The translations under genes and the position numbers were made by a program. Below, piece after piece: positions 40,279 through 49,296 of a stretch of DNA of 64,000 nucleotides. How positions within the stretch are numbered: position 1 is the stretch's first letter; every line of letters starts with the position of its first letter. Origin of the DNA: Acidobacteria bacterium RIFCSPLOWO2_12_FULL_66_21 (lineage in GTDB: Bacteria; Acidobacteriota; Vicinamibacteria; Vicinamibacterales; 2-12-FULL-66-21). The DNA is taken from contig MELC01000024.1 in assembly GCA_001767455.1 (NCBI GenBank), positions 62,001 through 126,000 on the forward strand. The letters run 5' to 3'. The notes below the pieces were generated by a model, which was not told the origin of the DNA, did not search any database, and saw only the letters and a program-made list of their open reading frames with translations.

Positions 40279-42972
40279 ATGAAATTATTCGTCAAACCAC
40301 TTCCGATCGCGTGTGCGCTCGTCGCGTCGACGCTTGCCGTGTCGGACATCGGCGCGCGAACGACCGTGGCGCAGGGACAGGCGAGCCGGACCGCGCCGGC
40401 GCAAGGGCGGGTGACGACTCCCGAGAAGTTCTTCGGCTTTCAGATGGGCGCCGACCGCAAGATGGCCCGATGGGACAAGCTGGTGGAGTACTACCGGCTG
40501 CTGGAGAAAGAGGGTGGCGGCAAGCTGAAGGCGATCGACATGGGACCGACCGAGATGGGCAATCCTTTCCTGCTGCTCGTCATCACGTCGCCCGCCAACC
40601 AGAAGAACCTGGAGCAGCTCCGCCAGAACAACCTGAAGCTGAGCGATCCGCACGGGATCCCGGACGCGGAGGTCAGGAAGATCGCGGCGGCAAGCAAGCC
40701 GTTCGTCTGCATGACGATGAGCATGCACGCCTCCGAGGTCGGCGGCGCCCAGATGGCGCCCGAGCTCGCGTACGACCTGCTGGCGCGAACCGATCCGGAA
40801 ACCGAGCGGATCCTGGACAACGTCGTGTTCCTGTTGATCCCGTCGTTCAACCCCGACGGCGAGATCATGGTGACCGATTGGTACAACAAGTACGTGGGGA
40901 CCGAGTATGAGGGCTCGGGCCTGCCGTGGCTCTACAACAAGTACATCGGCCACGACAACAACCGCGACGCGCTCACCATGAACACGAAGGAATCGCAATA
41001 CGCCGGCAAGGTGCTGTTCACGGACTGGAAGCCGACGGCCTACTTCGATTTTCACCATATGGGCAGCTACGGCGCGCGGATCTTCTACCCGCCGTACGCC
41101 GAGCCGGTCCGCCCGCTCGCGGATCCGCTGGTCTGGCGCGAAATGGCGTGGTACGGCGCGCAGATGGCCAACAAGGCCGAAGAGGCCGGGCTGTCGGGCG
41201 TGATGAACGACGGCCAGTACTCCGGGTGGGGACATTTCGGATTCCACTGGATCACGCCGTTCCACAACATCACGGGGATGCTCACCGAATCCGCGAGCGC
41301 GAAGCTGGCGACCCCGCTCTACATCGATCCCAGTCAGTTAGTGGGTGTCGCGCGCAACCTGGCGCACCCGCGTGTGGAGCAGATGAACTTTCCGAATCCC
41401 TGGCCGGGCGGCTGGTGGCGGCTGCGGGACATCGTCGAACGGCAGAAGGTCGGCGCCTGGGCCCTGCTCGACTGCATGGCGCGAAACAAGGAGACGATCG
41501 TCTGGGACACCTATTTGAAGGCCAGCCGCCAGACCGAACGGGGCGCGAAGGGCAAGCCGGCCGGGTACGCGATTTCGGCGAGGCAGCACGATCCGCTCAC
41601 GCGCGACAAGCTGGTCAACGCCCTGCTCAACCAGGGCATCGAGGTGACGCAGTCGGCAAAGGGGTTCACGACGCAAGACGGCGTGATCTACCCGCCGGGA
41701 TCGTTCCATGTCACCCTCGCGCAGCCGAAGATGGGGCTGATCCGGTACCTGCTCGGTGAAACGCACTACCCGGACAACGAATGGACGCGGAGCGAGGACG
41801 GGACGCCGATCCGCCCGTACGACATGGGACAGGACGTGCTGGCGGAGTACATGGGCATCAAGGTCGATCCGCTGGACGAGTCGATGAAGGGCGACCTCCT
41901 GAAGGTGACCTCGCCGATCGTGCCTGCCGGCAAGGTCGCCAAAGGGCCGGCGGGATACGTGATCGACGGCCGGCTGAACGACGCGTTCAAGGCGATGAAC
42001 CTGCTCTTCGACAAGAACGTGCCGGTGAAGCGAGTGGACGCCGCCGGCGACCTCGTGCGGCCCGGCGACTTCGTCGTACCCGCTTCGGCGCCCGAGACCG
42101 TCGTCGCGGCCATTGCGAAGGCCACGGGTGTGGATTTCATCGCGCTGACGGCGGAGCCGAAGCAGTCGCACGATCTCCAGCGCCTGCGCATCGGCATGTA
42201 TCAGCGATACCGCGGCGGCAACATGGACGAAGGATGGACCCGCTGGCTGTTCGAGCAGTGGGCGTTCCCGTTCAAGGATGTCTACGACGCGGAGATCAGG
42301 AAGGGGAACCTGAACGCGAACTACGACGTGTTCATCTTCCCGGACGATTCGACGGGCGCGATCACGGGCGAGCCGTCGGCGGGACGAGGCGGACGCGGCG
42401 GCGGCTTCGCCGGTGTGCCGAACACCACGCCGCCCGAGTATCGCAGCGGCATCGGACCGGACGGCGTGAACGCCATCCGGGATTTCGTGCAGAAGGGCGG
42501 GACTCTGGTGACGCTCGGCGGCGCCACCGACTTCGCCATCACACGGCTCGGACTGCCGGTGCGCAACGTCGTGGAAGGGCTCAGCACGAAGGAGTTCTTC
42601 TGTCCGGGTTCGACGCTCCGTGTGACGATCGACAATGCCCATCCGCTGGCCTACGGCATGCCGCAGGAAGCGCTGGTGCTCTTCCACTACAGCCCGGCCT
42701 TCGACGTGGTCGCGACCGACTTCAACGACCGCAACGAGATCGTCGTCCGGTATGTGGATCGTAACGTCGAGCGCAGCGGGTGGTTGAACGGGGAGAAGTA
42801 CATCGCCGGGAAGACGGCGATGGCGTCGATCGGCTTCGGTCAGGGAAGGGTGGTCCTGATCGGGTTCCGGACGCAAAACCGCGCCCAGACCCACGGCACA
42901 TACAAGTTCCTGTTCAACGCGCTGGTGACGCCCCCCGCGAAGGCGTCCGGGAAGGCGGTCACCGATAATTAG
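40279..42972 (+). CDS. secreted M14-family zinc carboxypeptidase-like protein
   Basis: 897 residues, GGAGG seven bases before the ATG. A signal peptide is followed by the M14 domain (about 45-400). MSMHASEVGGAQ carries the HxxE zinc pair (His150, Glu153), then FLLIPSFNPDGEIMVTDWYNKY and YFDFHHMGSYGARIFYPPY with the third His region. The C-terminal half (about 520-890) is a glutamine-amidotransferase-like or beta-rich extension seen in large M14 proteins of this phylum. It probably degrades peptides outside the cytoplasm. It is followed after 7 bases by the hydrolase. Confidence 0.85.
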   Translation: MKLFVKPLPIACALVASTLAVSDIGARTTVAQGQASRTAPAQGRVTTPEKFFGFQMGADRKMARWDKLVEYYRLLEKEGGGKLKAIDMGPTEMGNPFLLLVITSPANQKNLEQLRQNNLKLSDPHGIPDAEVRKIAAASKPFVCMTMSMHASEVGGAQMAPELAYDLLARTDPETERILDNVVFLLIPSFNPDGEIMVTDWYNKYVGTEYEGSGLPWLYNKYIGHDNNRDALTMNTKESQYAGKVLFTDWKPTAYFDFHHMGSYGARIFYPPYAEPVRPLADPLVWREMAWYGAQMANKAEEAGLSGVMNDGQYSGWGHFGFHWITPFHNITGMLTESASAKLATPLYIDPSQLVGVARNLAHPRVEQMNFPNPWPGGWWRLRDIVERQKVGAWALLDCMARNKETIVWDTYLKASRQTERGAKGKPAGYAISARQHDPLTRDKLVNALLNQGIEVTQSAKGFTTQDGVIYPPGSFHVTLAQPKMGLIRYLLGETHYPDNEWTRSEDGTPIRPYDMGQDVLAEYMGIKVDPLDESMKGDLLKVTSPIVPAGKVAKGPAGYVIDGRLNDAFKAMNLLFDKNVPVKRVDAAGDLVRPGDFVVPASAPETVVAAIAKATGVDFIALTAEPKQSHDLQRLRIGMYQRYRGGNMDEGWTRWLFEQWAFPFKDVYDAEIRKGNLNANYDVFIFPDDSTGAITGEPSAGRGGRGGGFAGVPNTTPPEYRSGIGPDGVNAIRDFVQKGGTLVTLGGATDFAITRLGLPVRNVVEGLSTKEFFCPGSTLRVTIDNAHPLAYGMPQEALVLFHYSPAFDVVATDFNDRNEIVVRYVDRNVERSGWLNGEKYIAGKTAMASIGFGQGRVVLIGFRTQNRAQTHGTYKFLFNALVTPPAKASGKAVTDN

Positions 42973-42979
42973 CAGACGC

Positions 42980-43789
42980 ATGACGTCATGGCTCGTCACG
43001 GTCGCAGCGCTCGCGATCGCGCTGGTGCTCCTCGTACGCTGGATCGAGCCGCGGGTCGCGTTCTTCCCGTTCCAGGGCGAAACCGAGACGCCGCGGAATC
43101 ACGGTCTCGTCTACGAAGCCTTGACGCTGACGACCAGTGACGGCGAGCGACTGGCGGCCTGGATGATGCCGGCGTCACAACCGCGCGCCACCGTCGTGTA
43201 CTTCCACGGCAACGGCGGCAACCTGTCGAACTGGGCCCCGATCCTCGCGCAGATCGTGCGGCACGGGTACTCGGTGCTGGCGGTGGACTACCGGGGCTAC
43301 GGCCTCAGCAGCGGGCGCCCGAGCGAGCGCGGCGTGTATCGCGATGTGGAGGCGACGCTTGCCCACGCGGCGCGCCTGAATCGCGACGCGCCGCTCGTCT
43401 ACTGGGGGCGCTCGCTGGGTGCGGCGCTGGCGGCGTATGCCGCATCGATCGAGGCACCCGACGGCGTGATCCTGGAAGCGTCGTTCCCCAGCGCGCGCGC
43501 CGCCGTGCGCTCTTCGCCGGTACTCGCGGGACTGTCGCTGTTGGGATCGTACCGGTTTCCCACCACTCAGTTCATGAAGAACGTGCGCGCGCCCGCACTC
43601 GTCCTCCACGGCGACCGCGACAGCGTTATTCCGTTCGAGTTGGGACGCGCGGTGTACGACGCGCTGCCGGGGCCGAAAAGCTTCGTTGTGATTCGCGGCG
43701 GCGACCACAACGACACCGTTGCGGCCGACGATGGGTATTGGCCCGCCGTGGAGGGATTCGTTGCGCGGCTGACGCCTTCCGCGCCCTGA
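42980..43789 (+). CDS. alpha/beta hydrolase, BEM46/YfhR-like, membrane-anchored
   Basis: 269 residues. One N-terminal membrane helix (VTVAALAIALVLLVRW) is followed by a classical alpha/beta hydrolase: VVYFHGNGGNLSNWAPI (oxyanion region), LAVDYRGYGLSSG, the nucleophile elbow GRSLGAALA, LVLHGDRDSVIP carrying the Asp and GGDHNDT the His. The family includes esterases of unknown substrate. Co-oriented with the M14 gene, likely in one transcript. Confidence 0.88.
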   Translation: MTSWLVTVAALAIALVLLVRWIEPRVAFFPFQGETETPRNHGLVYEALTLTTSDGERLAAWMMPASQPRATVVYFHGNGGNLSNWAPILAQIVRHGYSVLAVDYRGYGLSSGRPSERGVYRDVEATLAHAARLNRDAPLVYWGRSLGAALAAYAASIEAPDGVILEASFPSARAAVRSSPVLAGLSLLGSYRFPTTQFMKNVRAPALVLHGDRDSVIPFELGRAVYDALPGPKSFVVIRGGDHNDTVAADDGYWPAVEGFVARLTPSAP

Positions 43790-43798
43790 GAGCCGTTA

Positions 43799-44029
43799 AT
43801 GGGAAAAGACAGCCCCCGCGTGCCCATTCCCGGGCTCGGTCATCAGGACGCCGCCGTGGTGCAGTCTCTGCTGAAGTCCGCAGGATTCTCCTGTCGCGTG
43901 CACGATGGGTCTGGCGAGTCTCCCGGCGTTGTGTTGATTCGAGCGGCGGACTTATCCGCCGTCAAGGAACTCCTTCGCGACTACACGATTCGAGGTCCTC
44001 GGGATGGAAAGACTGGCATTCCCTGGTAG
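43799..44029 (+). CDS. DUF2007-like small protein
   Basis: 76 residues, 9 bases after the hydrolase stop. GHQDAAVVQSLLKSAGFSCRVHDG then PGVVLIRAADLSAVKELLRDY is the beta-alpha-beta pattern of the DUF2007 putative signal-transducing family. Confidence 0.6.
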   Translation: MGKDSPRVPIPGLGHQDAAVVQSLLKSAGFSCRVHDGSGESPGVVLIRAADLSAVKELLRDYTIRGPRDGKTGIPW

Positions 44030-44053
44030 ACGGACATATCGGAGGTCCGATTC

Positions 44054-44149
44054 ATGACGGACGAAACCCGTTCGTGGCGGCAAAGCTTGCCCTACGTGCT
44101 GCTTGGTGTGGCACTGTTCTACGTCGTCACGTGGATCATCGGCCGATGA
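44054..44149 (+). CDS. 31-residue single-pass membrane peptide
   Basis: ATG 44054 lies behind GGAGGTCCGATTC. MTDETRSWRQSLPYVLLGVA then LFYVVTWIIGR is one membrane helix with a short polar start. Shorter than the usual cut-off but with a clear ribosome site and good composition. Confidence 0.6.
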   Translation: MTDETRSWRQSLPYVLLGVALFYVVTWIIGR

Positions 44150-44194
44150 ATGCGGTGCCGGCCGGAGTCGGACCCCGGCCGGCGAGAAAAACGA

Positions 44195-44998
44195 CTATCG
44201 GCGCGCGTCCGCTGGATCCGCCCACAGGACGTGCGTGAGCACCTTGTTGCCGCCGCCGAAATCGAGCTCGAAGATCTGAATGCGTCCGTTCGCGTTCGAG
44301 TGGACCAGGCGCCCCCACTGCTCCGGACCCTCGAAGTTGATCTGACCCATCGCCGGCGGCATCTTCGACACCGCGGCGCTCTGATCGACCGTTGACGTGC
44401 TGTCCAGGTGCGAGTAGATGATCTCGAGCTGCTCGTAATCATGCGCGTTCGGGTGCTGATTCGCATCCGGCGGATCCGAGTAGTCCATGCAACTGCCGAG
44501 CGGCGGGTTGTCGAAGTTCTCATCCTGATGATCCAGGCCGAAGTCGTGGCCGATTTCCTGACACATCACGAAGTTCCGCCACGCGCTCGTGTTGTAGTAC
44601 CCACCGGCGTAATTGGGGCTGAAGTAGGTGTCGTTGACTTTGGTCGTCGCCTGCGTGATGTGGTCGCCGGCCACCCAGATCTGCGCGATGCCGAGCCACC
44701 CGTTCCTGCCGTAGCGCTCGCTGCACACCTCGATGCGCCCAGCCGTCGCGCGGCAGTTCCTGGGCCGCGTGCCTCCAGCCACCTGCACGAGGTTCATCAC
44801 ACTGGATTGGCTCCAGTCGCTGATCGCGCCGGTGAGTGAGCTGATCCACACGCTCGACACGTTGGCGCCGACCTTCAATGTGAACGGATTGCTCGTGCGC
44901 GCCCAGTGGTAATTGCCCCACGAGTGATTCGCGGACAATGCGGTGGCGAACAGCGTCGCCAGCCCCATCGCCACCAACAGCGGACGTCGATGCGTCAT
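44195..44998 (-). CDS. secreted metzincin-like metalloprotease with altered HExxH
   Basis: 267 residues behind GAGGAGGACCGGT. A signal peptide ends near ALSANH. The active-site region is CQEIGHDFGLDHQDENFDNPPLGSCMDYSD: it keeps E, the second H, the distal H and a later Met-turn (CMDY), as in metzincins (HExxHxxGxxH), but the first His is Gln. This Q may be a family feature, so activity is uncertain. The later part is beta-rich and Trp-rich. Confidence 0.75.
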   Translation of the reverse strand: MTHRRPLLVAMGLATLFATALSANHSWGNYHWARTSNPFTLKVGANVSSVWISSLTGAISDWSQSSVMNLVQVAGGTRPRNCRATAGRIEVCSERYGRNGWLGIAQIWVAGDHITQATTKVNDTYFSPNYAGGYYNTSAWRNFVMCQEIGHDFGLDHQDENFDNPPLGSCMDYSDPPDANQHPNAHDYEQLEIIYSHLDSTSTVDQSAAVSKMPPAMGQINFEGPEQWGRLVHSNANGRIQIFELDFGGGNKVLTHVLWADPADARR

Positions 44999-45141
44999 AC
45001 CGGTCCTCCTCCTGTTGACTGCATGTGACGAGCGCCCGGACGGGCGCGTCTGTTGCCGAGGACCCACATGATAGCAGTGCCGCGGAGGCGCCGGCTCGAC
45101 AAAAAAGAAGAAAATATCGCCTGAGCTGGCCGGCTGACGCG

Positions 45142-45276
45142 ATGCCGAATCGCATCCGCGTGCTCATCGCCGACCATCACGCGCTGTTCCTCAGGGAACT
45201 GCGGCGGATGCTCGATCACCGTACCTACTCGAACTTCCGCCGCTTCCAAGTGGACACTGTGTTCGAGATCAAGTAG
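45142..45276 (+). pseudogene. response-regulator N-terminal stub fused to another tail
   Basis: 44 residues: MPNRIRVLIADHHALFLREL looks like a receiver-domain start with an Asp/His-rich strand end. It then changes abruptly to YSNFRRFQVDTVFEIK, which resembles the end of outer-membrane lipoprotein genes in this group. Probably the scar of a deletion. Confidence 0.4.
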
Positions 45277-45287
45277 ACGCGCCCGCC

Positions 45288-45793
45288 TCAGAACGTGAAC
45301 AGCCCCGTGACGATCACCTTGCCGCTCGTTTCGCGGAATCGCGGCCGCAGGTAGAACAACCGATCGCTGACGCCGGTCATCCGATCGAACCACATCATTC
45401 GATAGGCATACCCCACGGCCAGGCCGAACTGCGGATGGATGCAACAGGAGAATCGGCGAAGCTGCCGTGATGATGCACGCGCTCGTAACTGACCTCGATG
45501 GCGGCTCGCCGGTAGCGGTATCCGAGAAGCGCTCGCACCAGGGGGCGCCTGTCCAGGCGCGGCAGGAGCGCCAGTTCCTCGCCGTCCACCTCCTGATACA
45601 GCGTCATGCCATCGAAGGTGACGCCATCGAAGGTGAAACCCCGAATGCCGGAAAAGCCGGCATACCCACCTTCCTTGGCGAAACCGGGGGGAACGCCCCC
45701 TTCATCCTGACTCCAGGCCGGCGTCGCGAACGCCAGCAGGACGAGCGGGACCGAGACCAGGTTGTGCAGACGAGCGGACAAGTAATGGGCCAT
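45288..45793 (-). pseudogene. outer-membrane beta-barrel protein, frameshifted
   Basis: From ATG 45793: a signal peptide (LHNLVSVPLVLLAFATPAWS), QDEGGVPPGFAKEGGYAGFSGIRGFTFDGVTFDG, and barrel strands up to VSYERVHHHGSFADSPV. Near 45440 the good frame changes by one base and continues HPQFGLAVGYAYRMMWFDR to RPRFRETSGKVIVTGLFTF and a stop at 45288. The terminal F is the barrel signal, so the original gene ended there. Confidence 0.65.
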
Positions 45794-45923
45794 GCCAGGA
45801 CTCTCACAGGATTGGTTAGCAAACGGCGGACCGGCGGCGTTCGCGGCCCGGTTTTCGCGATTTGGCGGGAGGTCGCACGGAGCCCGTTACGATCTTCGTT
45901 GCGGCGTGCAAGAACTGTCGGCG

Positions 45924-47906
45924 CTACTTCTCGCGAAGCGGGGTGCCGGCTCGCATCGCCTGTTCGAAGCGCGCGATCTGATCGCGCGTGCCCAGGACCG
46001 CGACGAGATCGCCTTTTTCGAGGCGTGCCTGCCCGTCCGGATTCGCCACCAGAGCCCCCTCGCGGATGATCCCGACCACCGATGCTCCAGTCGCGGTGCG
46101 AATCCGCAGGTCGCTCAGCGTCCGTCCGTCGAACGGGCTGTCCGCCGGCACGCCCACCCAGGTGAACTCCAGATGACGCGCGATCTCTCCGAGTCGCGAC
46201 AGCATGGCCAGGCCGGAATCGCGATTGACGCCCGCGGGATCGTACCGCTCGTGTCTGATCGCGCTCGCCACTTGAAGGACGTCGTGCGGGGGCACATTGA
46301 AGTACATGAGCGCCTGCCGCGTCATTTCGATCGCCGCCTCGACTTCCGGCGACGTGACCTCCTGGATGCCGGACGCGTACAGCGCGCGCACGGCGTCGGA
46401 GCTGTCGGCCCTCGCCATGACGGGCAGATCGGGCCGAAGCCGTCGTCCTGCCGCGACGATGCTCCGAACGTCGGAGAAAGCGGGTACCGTGACCAGCATG
46501 GCTCGCGCGCCCTGGAGCGCCGCCGCCTCGAGGACAACCGGCTGGCTCGCATCGCCGTAGATCACCGGGAGTCCGGCCTCGCGTGCCTGCTGCCCCCGCC
46601 GGTCGTCGGACTCGATGAGGACGAACGGGAGCGCCAGACGCGACAGCGCGTCGGCAACGCTGCGGCCGACCCGGCCGGCCCCGGCGATCACCACGTGGTC
46701 CGACAACCCCGCGGCGGGCAAGTTCGCCGCCTCGTGCGTTTCGCGCACGCGACGCGGCCAGAAACGGCCGTGCACCGCGGGGACGAGACCCGACACGACC
46801 GGTGTGAGCGCCATCGTGATGATTGCGGCGTTCATCGTGAGCGCGTACAGGTCGTTCGAAATGGCGCCGCTCGTGCGGCCGACGCGGGCAAGGACGAACG
46901 CAAACTCACCGACCTGAAAGAGCGTCAGACCGACCGCCAGCGGCACGATGTTCCAATAGCCGAACGCGCGCACGACGAGGGCCAGAATCGTGGCCTTGCC
47001 GACGACGATCGCGGCCACGATGATTGCGAGCGCGCCAAGGTGCTTCCACAGGAGCACGGGATCGAGCAGCATGCCGACCGACACGAAGAACAGCATTCCG
47101 AACAAATCCCGCAAGGGCGCGACATCGCTGAGCGCCTGGTGCGCGTAGTCGGACTCGTTGACGACCAGGCCGGCCACGAACGCGCCGAGCGCCATCGACA
47201 GGCCGAACCGGTACGCGACGTACCCGACGCCAACCGCCAGCGTCATCGTCGAGAGAAAGAACAGCTCGCGGGAGTTCCGGCGGGCGACGAACCCCATCAG
47301 CCGTGGCACGACCCGCGTCGAGAACAGCACGATCACGCCGAGCAGGACGGAGGCGCGCAGGGCGGCGGCGCCCACCTTCGCCACGCCTCCGGCCGGATCG
47401 CTCAGCTCCGGCAGGACGATCATCAGAGGCACGACCGCCAGATCCTGGACGACCAGAATGCCGAGCATCACGCGGCTGGACAGCGTGCCCAGCCGTCCTT
47501 GCGCCTGAATCGTCTTCAGCGCCACCATCGTGCTCGACAACGAGATGAGGGCGCCGAGCCACAGCGCCGGCCGCCAGGCCCAGCCCAGCGCGAGCCCGAC
47601 ACCAAGCCCCAGGGCGATGGTCAGAATGATCTGAATCGTCGCGCCGAACAGCGCGACCGTGCGCACCGGCTTGAGCTCACGAAACGAGAGCTCGAGGCCG
47701 AGCGAGAACAGCAGGAGCGCCACGCCGAGCTCGGCGAGTTGTTCGATGTCGTGGATGTTGCCGACCGTGGGCCCTCCGGTGAACGGGCCGACGGCCACGC
47801 CCGCCAGAATGTACCCGACGATCAGGGGCTGTCCGGCGCGTTGCGCCAGAAAGCCGCCGGCAATGGCCGCCAGCAGGATGAGGGTGAGATCGGCAACGAA
47901 TTCCAT
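45924..47906 (-). CDS. CPA2 monovalent cation/H+ antiporter, KefB/YbaL-like
   Basis: 660 residues from ATG 47906. Residues 1-380 are the 12-13 membrane-segment Na+/H+ exchanger core (LTLILLAAIAGGFLAQRAGQPLIVGYILAGVAVGPFTGG ... LSSTMVALKTIQAQGRLGT ... GAFVAGLVVNESDY). A TrkA-N domain follows (HVVIAGAGRVGRSVADALSRLALPFVLIESDD), then a TrkA-C domain (about 570-650, GASVVGIIREGALVANPDGQARLEKGDLVAVLG). It exchanges K+ or Na+ for H+ under nucleotide control. Lone gene, divergent from the RND genes. Confidence 0.92.
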   Translation of the reverse strand: MEFVADLTLILLAAIAGGFLAQRAGQPLIVGYILAGVAVGPFTGGPTVGNIHDIEQLAELGVALLLFSLGLELSFRELKPVRTVALFGATIQIILTIALGLGVGLALGWAWRPALWLGALISLSSTMVALKTIQAQGRLGTLSSRVMLGILVVQDLAVVPLMIVLPELSDPAGGVAKVGAAALRASVLLGVIVLFSTRVVPRLMGFVARRNSRELFFLSTMTLAVGVGYVAYRFGLSMALGAFVAGLVVNESDYAHQALSDVAPLRDLFGMLFFVSVGMLLDPVLLWKHLGALAIIVAAIVVGKATILALVVRAFGYWNIVPLAVGLTLFQVGEFAFVLARVGRTSGAISNDLYALTMNAAIITMALTPVVSGLVPAVHGRFWPRRVRETHEAANLPAAGLSDHVVIAGAGRVGRSVADALSRLALPFVLIESDDRRGQQAREAGLPVIYGDASQPVVLEAAALQGARAMLVTVPAFSDVRSIVAAGRRLRPDLPVMARADSSDAVRALYASGIQEVTSPEVEAAIEMTRQALMYFNVPPHDVLQVASAIRHERYDPAGVNRDSGLAMLSRLGEIARHLEFTWVGVPADSPFDGRTLSDLRIRTATGASVVGIIREGALVANPDGQARLEKGDLVAVLGTRDQIARFEQAMRAGTPLREK

Positions 47907-48099
47907 CGGCGCCTGCAGCCTACACGCCGGCTGGCAGGCCCGGCAATAGGCGCGTGGTCCGATGTCAGAAGCGTGGCGCCAACAGCCGAGCCGGCGGCGA
48001 CGACGACGGATATGTGATGATAGAAGGAGAATGAAGGCTTCCGCGGTAAACGCCGCGGGCCCGGCCGTCGTGATCCCGAAGTAGCTCTGTCCACCAGAA

Positions 48100-49290
48100 A
48101 TGAATACGCGTTTGCGCAGAATCGCCGCCACTCGAGCGTGTTTGCCTCTTTTGCTGTCAGTCCTCGCGGCTGCCTGTACCGACTCGTCGGCAACGGGTGC
48201 GGCCCGACCGGGGGGCAATGCCGGGCGTGGCGGGGGCGGCGGCGGCGGCGGCGGAGGAGCGGTGCCGGTCGTCACGGCTCCGGTCGTCGCGAGAGCGGTG
48301 CCGCTCACGATGGATGCCGTCGGGACCGCCGAGGCGTTCACCACGGTCCAGCTCCGATCGCAGGTGACCGGTCAGTTGAGCGCGGTGCACTTCCAGGAAG
48401 GACACGACGTCGGCAAGGGCCAGCCGCTTTTCACCCTCGATCGGCGCCCCTTCGAAGCGGCGTTGCAGCAGGCGCAGGCCGTGCAGGCGAAGGACACCGC
48501 CCAGGCCACCAACGCGCAGGCACAGGCGGCGCGCGCCGAGGATCTCTACAAGCGCGGGCTGATTGCGCGCGAGCAATACGAAACGCAGACCGCTGGCGCG
48601 GCATCGCTCCAGGCGACGCTCAACGCGGACCGGGCGGCAGTCGAGCAGGCGCGGTTGAACCTGCAGTACACCACCATCAGTTCTCCGATTGACGGCCGGA
48701 CGGGCGCGCTGATGGTACACGCCGGCGATCTCATCCGCGCCAACGATGCCAACCCGCTCGTCGTCATCAACCAGCTCGCACCGATCCGCGTCGTGTTCTC
48801 CGTGCCGGGGCGTCTCATTTCCGACATCCGGCGTTACCAGTCGAAGGCCCCGCTGCACGTGGAGGCCCAGTCGCCGGCGGCGGCCGGCACCGTCAGCTTC
48901 ATCGACAACACCGTCGATCCGTCGACGGGCACGATCAAGATGAAGGCGACCTTCGCGAACGGGGATCACCGGCTGTGGCCGGGCCTCTTCGTGCAGGTGA
49001 AAGTGCTGCTGACGACCGAGACCAACGCGATCACCGTCCCCACCGCCGCCGTCCAGACCACCCAGGACGGGCAGTACGTCTACGTCGTGAAGCCGGATCA
49101 GACCGTTGACTTCAGGAAGGTGACCGTCCAACGGCAGCAGGGGGACGACCTGGTCGTGGCAAGCGGCCTGCAAGCCGGAGACACCGTCGTCACCGACGGC
49201 CAGCTCCGCCTGACGCCGGGCGCACGCGTCACGGCCCGACCATCCGATGCTCCCGGGAGCGGCGAGGGCCGCGGCCGCGGGGCGCGCTAG
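48100..49290 (+). CDS. RND efflux periplasmic adaptor lipoprotein (MdtA/AcrA-like)
   Basis: 396 residues. A signal peptide with lipobox LAAACT is followed by a Gly-rich tract (about 42-53), a barrel-sandwich hybrid (LRSQVTGQLSAVHFQEGHDVGKGQPLFTLDRRPFEAALQQAQ), a helical hairpin (AEDLYKRGLIAREQYETQ) and the second lipoyl half (YTTISSPIDGRTGALMVHAGDLI). Beta-barrel and membrane-proximal domains follow (PVTVP-like ITVPTAAVQTTQDGQYVYVV). The stop is 6 bases before the RND pump start. No outer-membrane channel gene is present. Confidence 0.92.
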   Translation: MNTRLRRIAATRACLPLLLSVLAAACTDSSATGAARPGGNAGRGGGGGGGGGGAVPVVTAPVVARAVPLTMDAVGTAEAFTTVQLRSQVTGQLSAVHFQEGHDVGKGQPLFTLDRRPFEAALQQAQAVQAKDTAQATNAQAQAARAEDLYKRGLIAREQYETQTAGAASLQATLNADRAAVEQARLNLQYTTISSPIDGRTGALMVHAGDLIRANDANPLVVINQLAPIRVVFSVPGRLISDIRRYQSKAPLHVEAQSPAAAGTVSFIDNTVDPSTGTIKMKATFANGDHRLWPGLFVQVKVLLTTETNAITVPTAAVQTTQDGQYVYVVKPDQTVDFRKVTVQRQQGDDLVVASGLQAGDTVVTDGQLRLTPGARVTARPSDAPGSGEGRGRGAR

Positions 49291-49296
49291 GCACCG

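Noticed and set aside
44151-44190. CCGGCCGG hairpin downstream of the 44054 gene as an intrinsic terminator
   Set aside because: The stem is strong, but it is followed by GAGAAAAACG and no T tract on the plus strand; on the minus strand the T run precedes the stem.
45792-48017. 741-codon plus-strand frame opposite the antiporter
   Set aside because: Composition is dominated by R, D, H and Q with no hydrophobic pattern, while the opposite strand encodes an obvious membrane antiporter.
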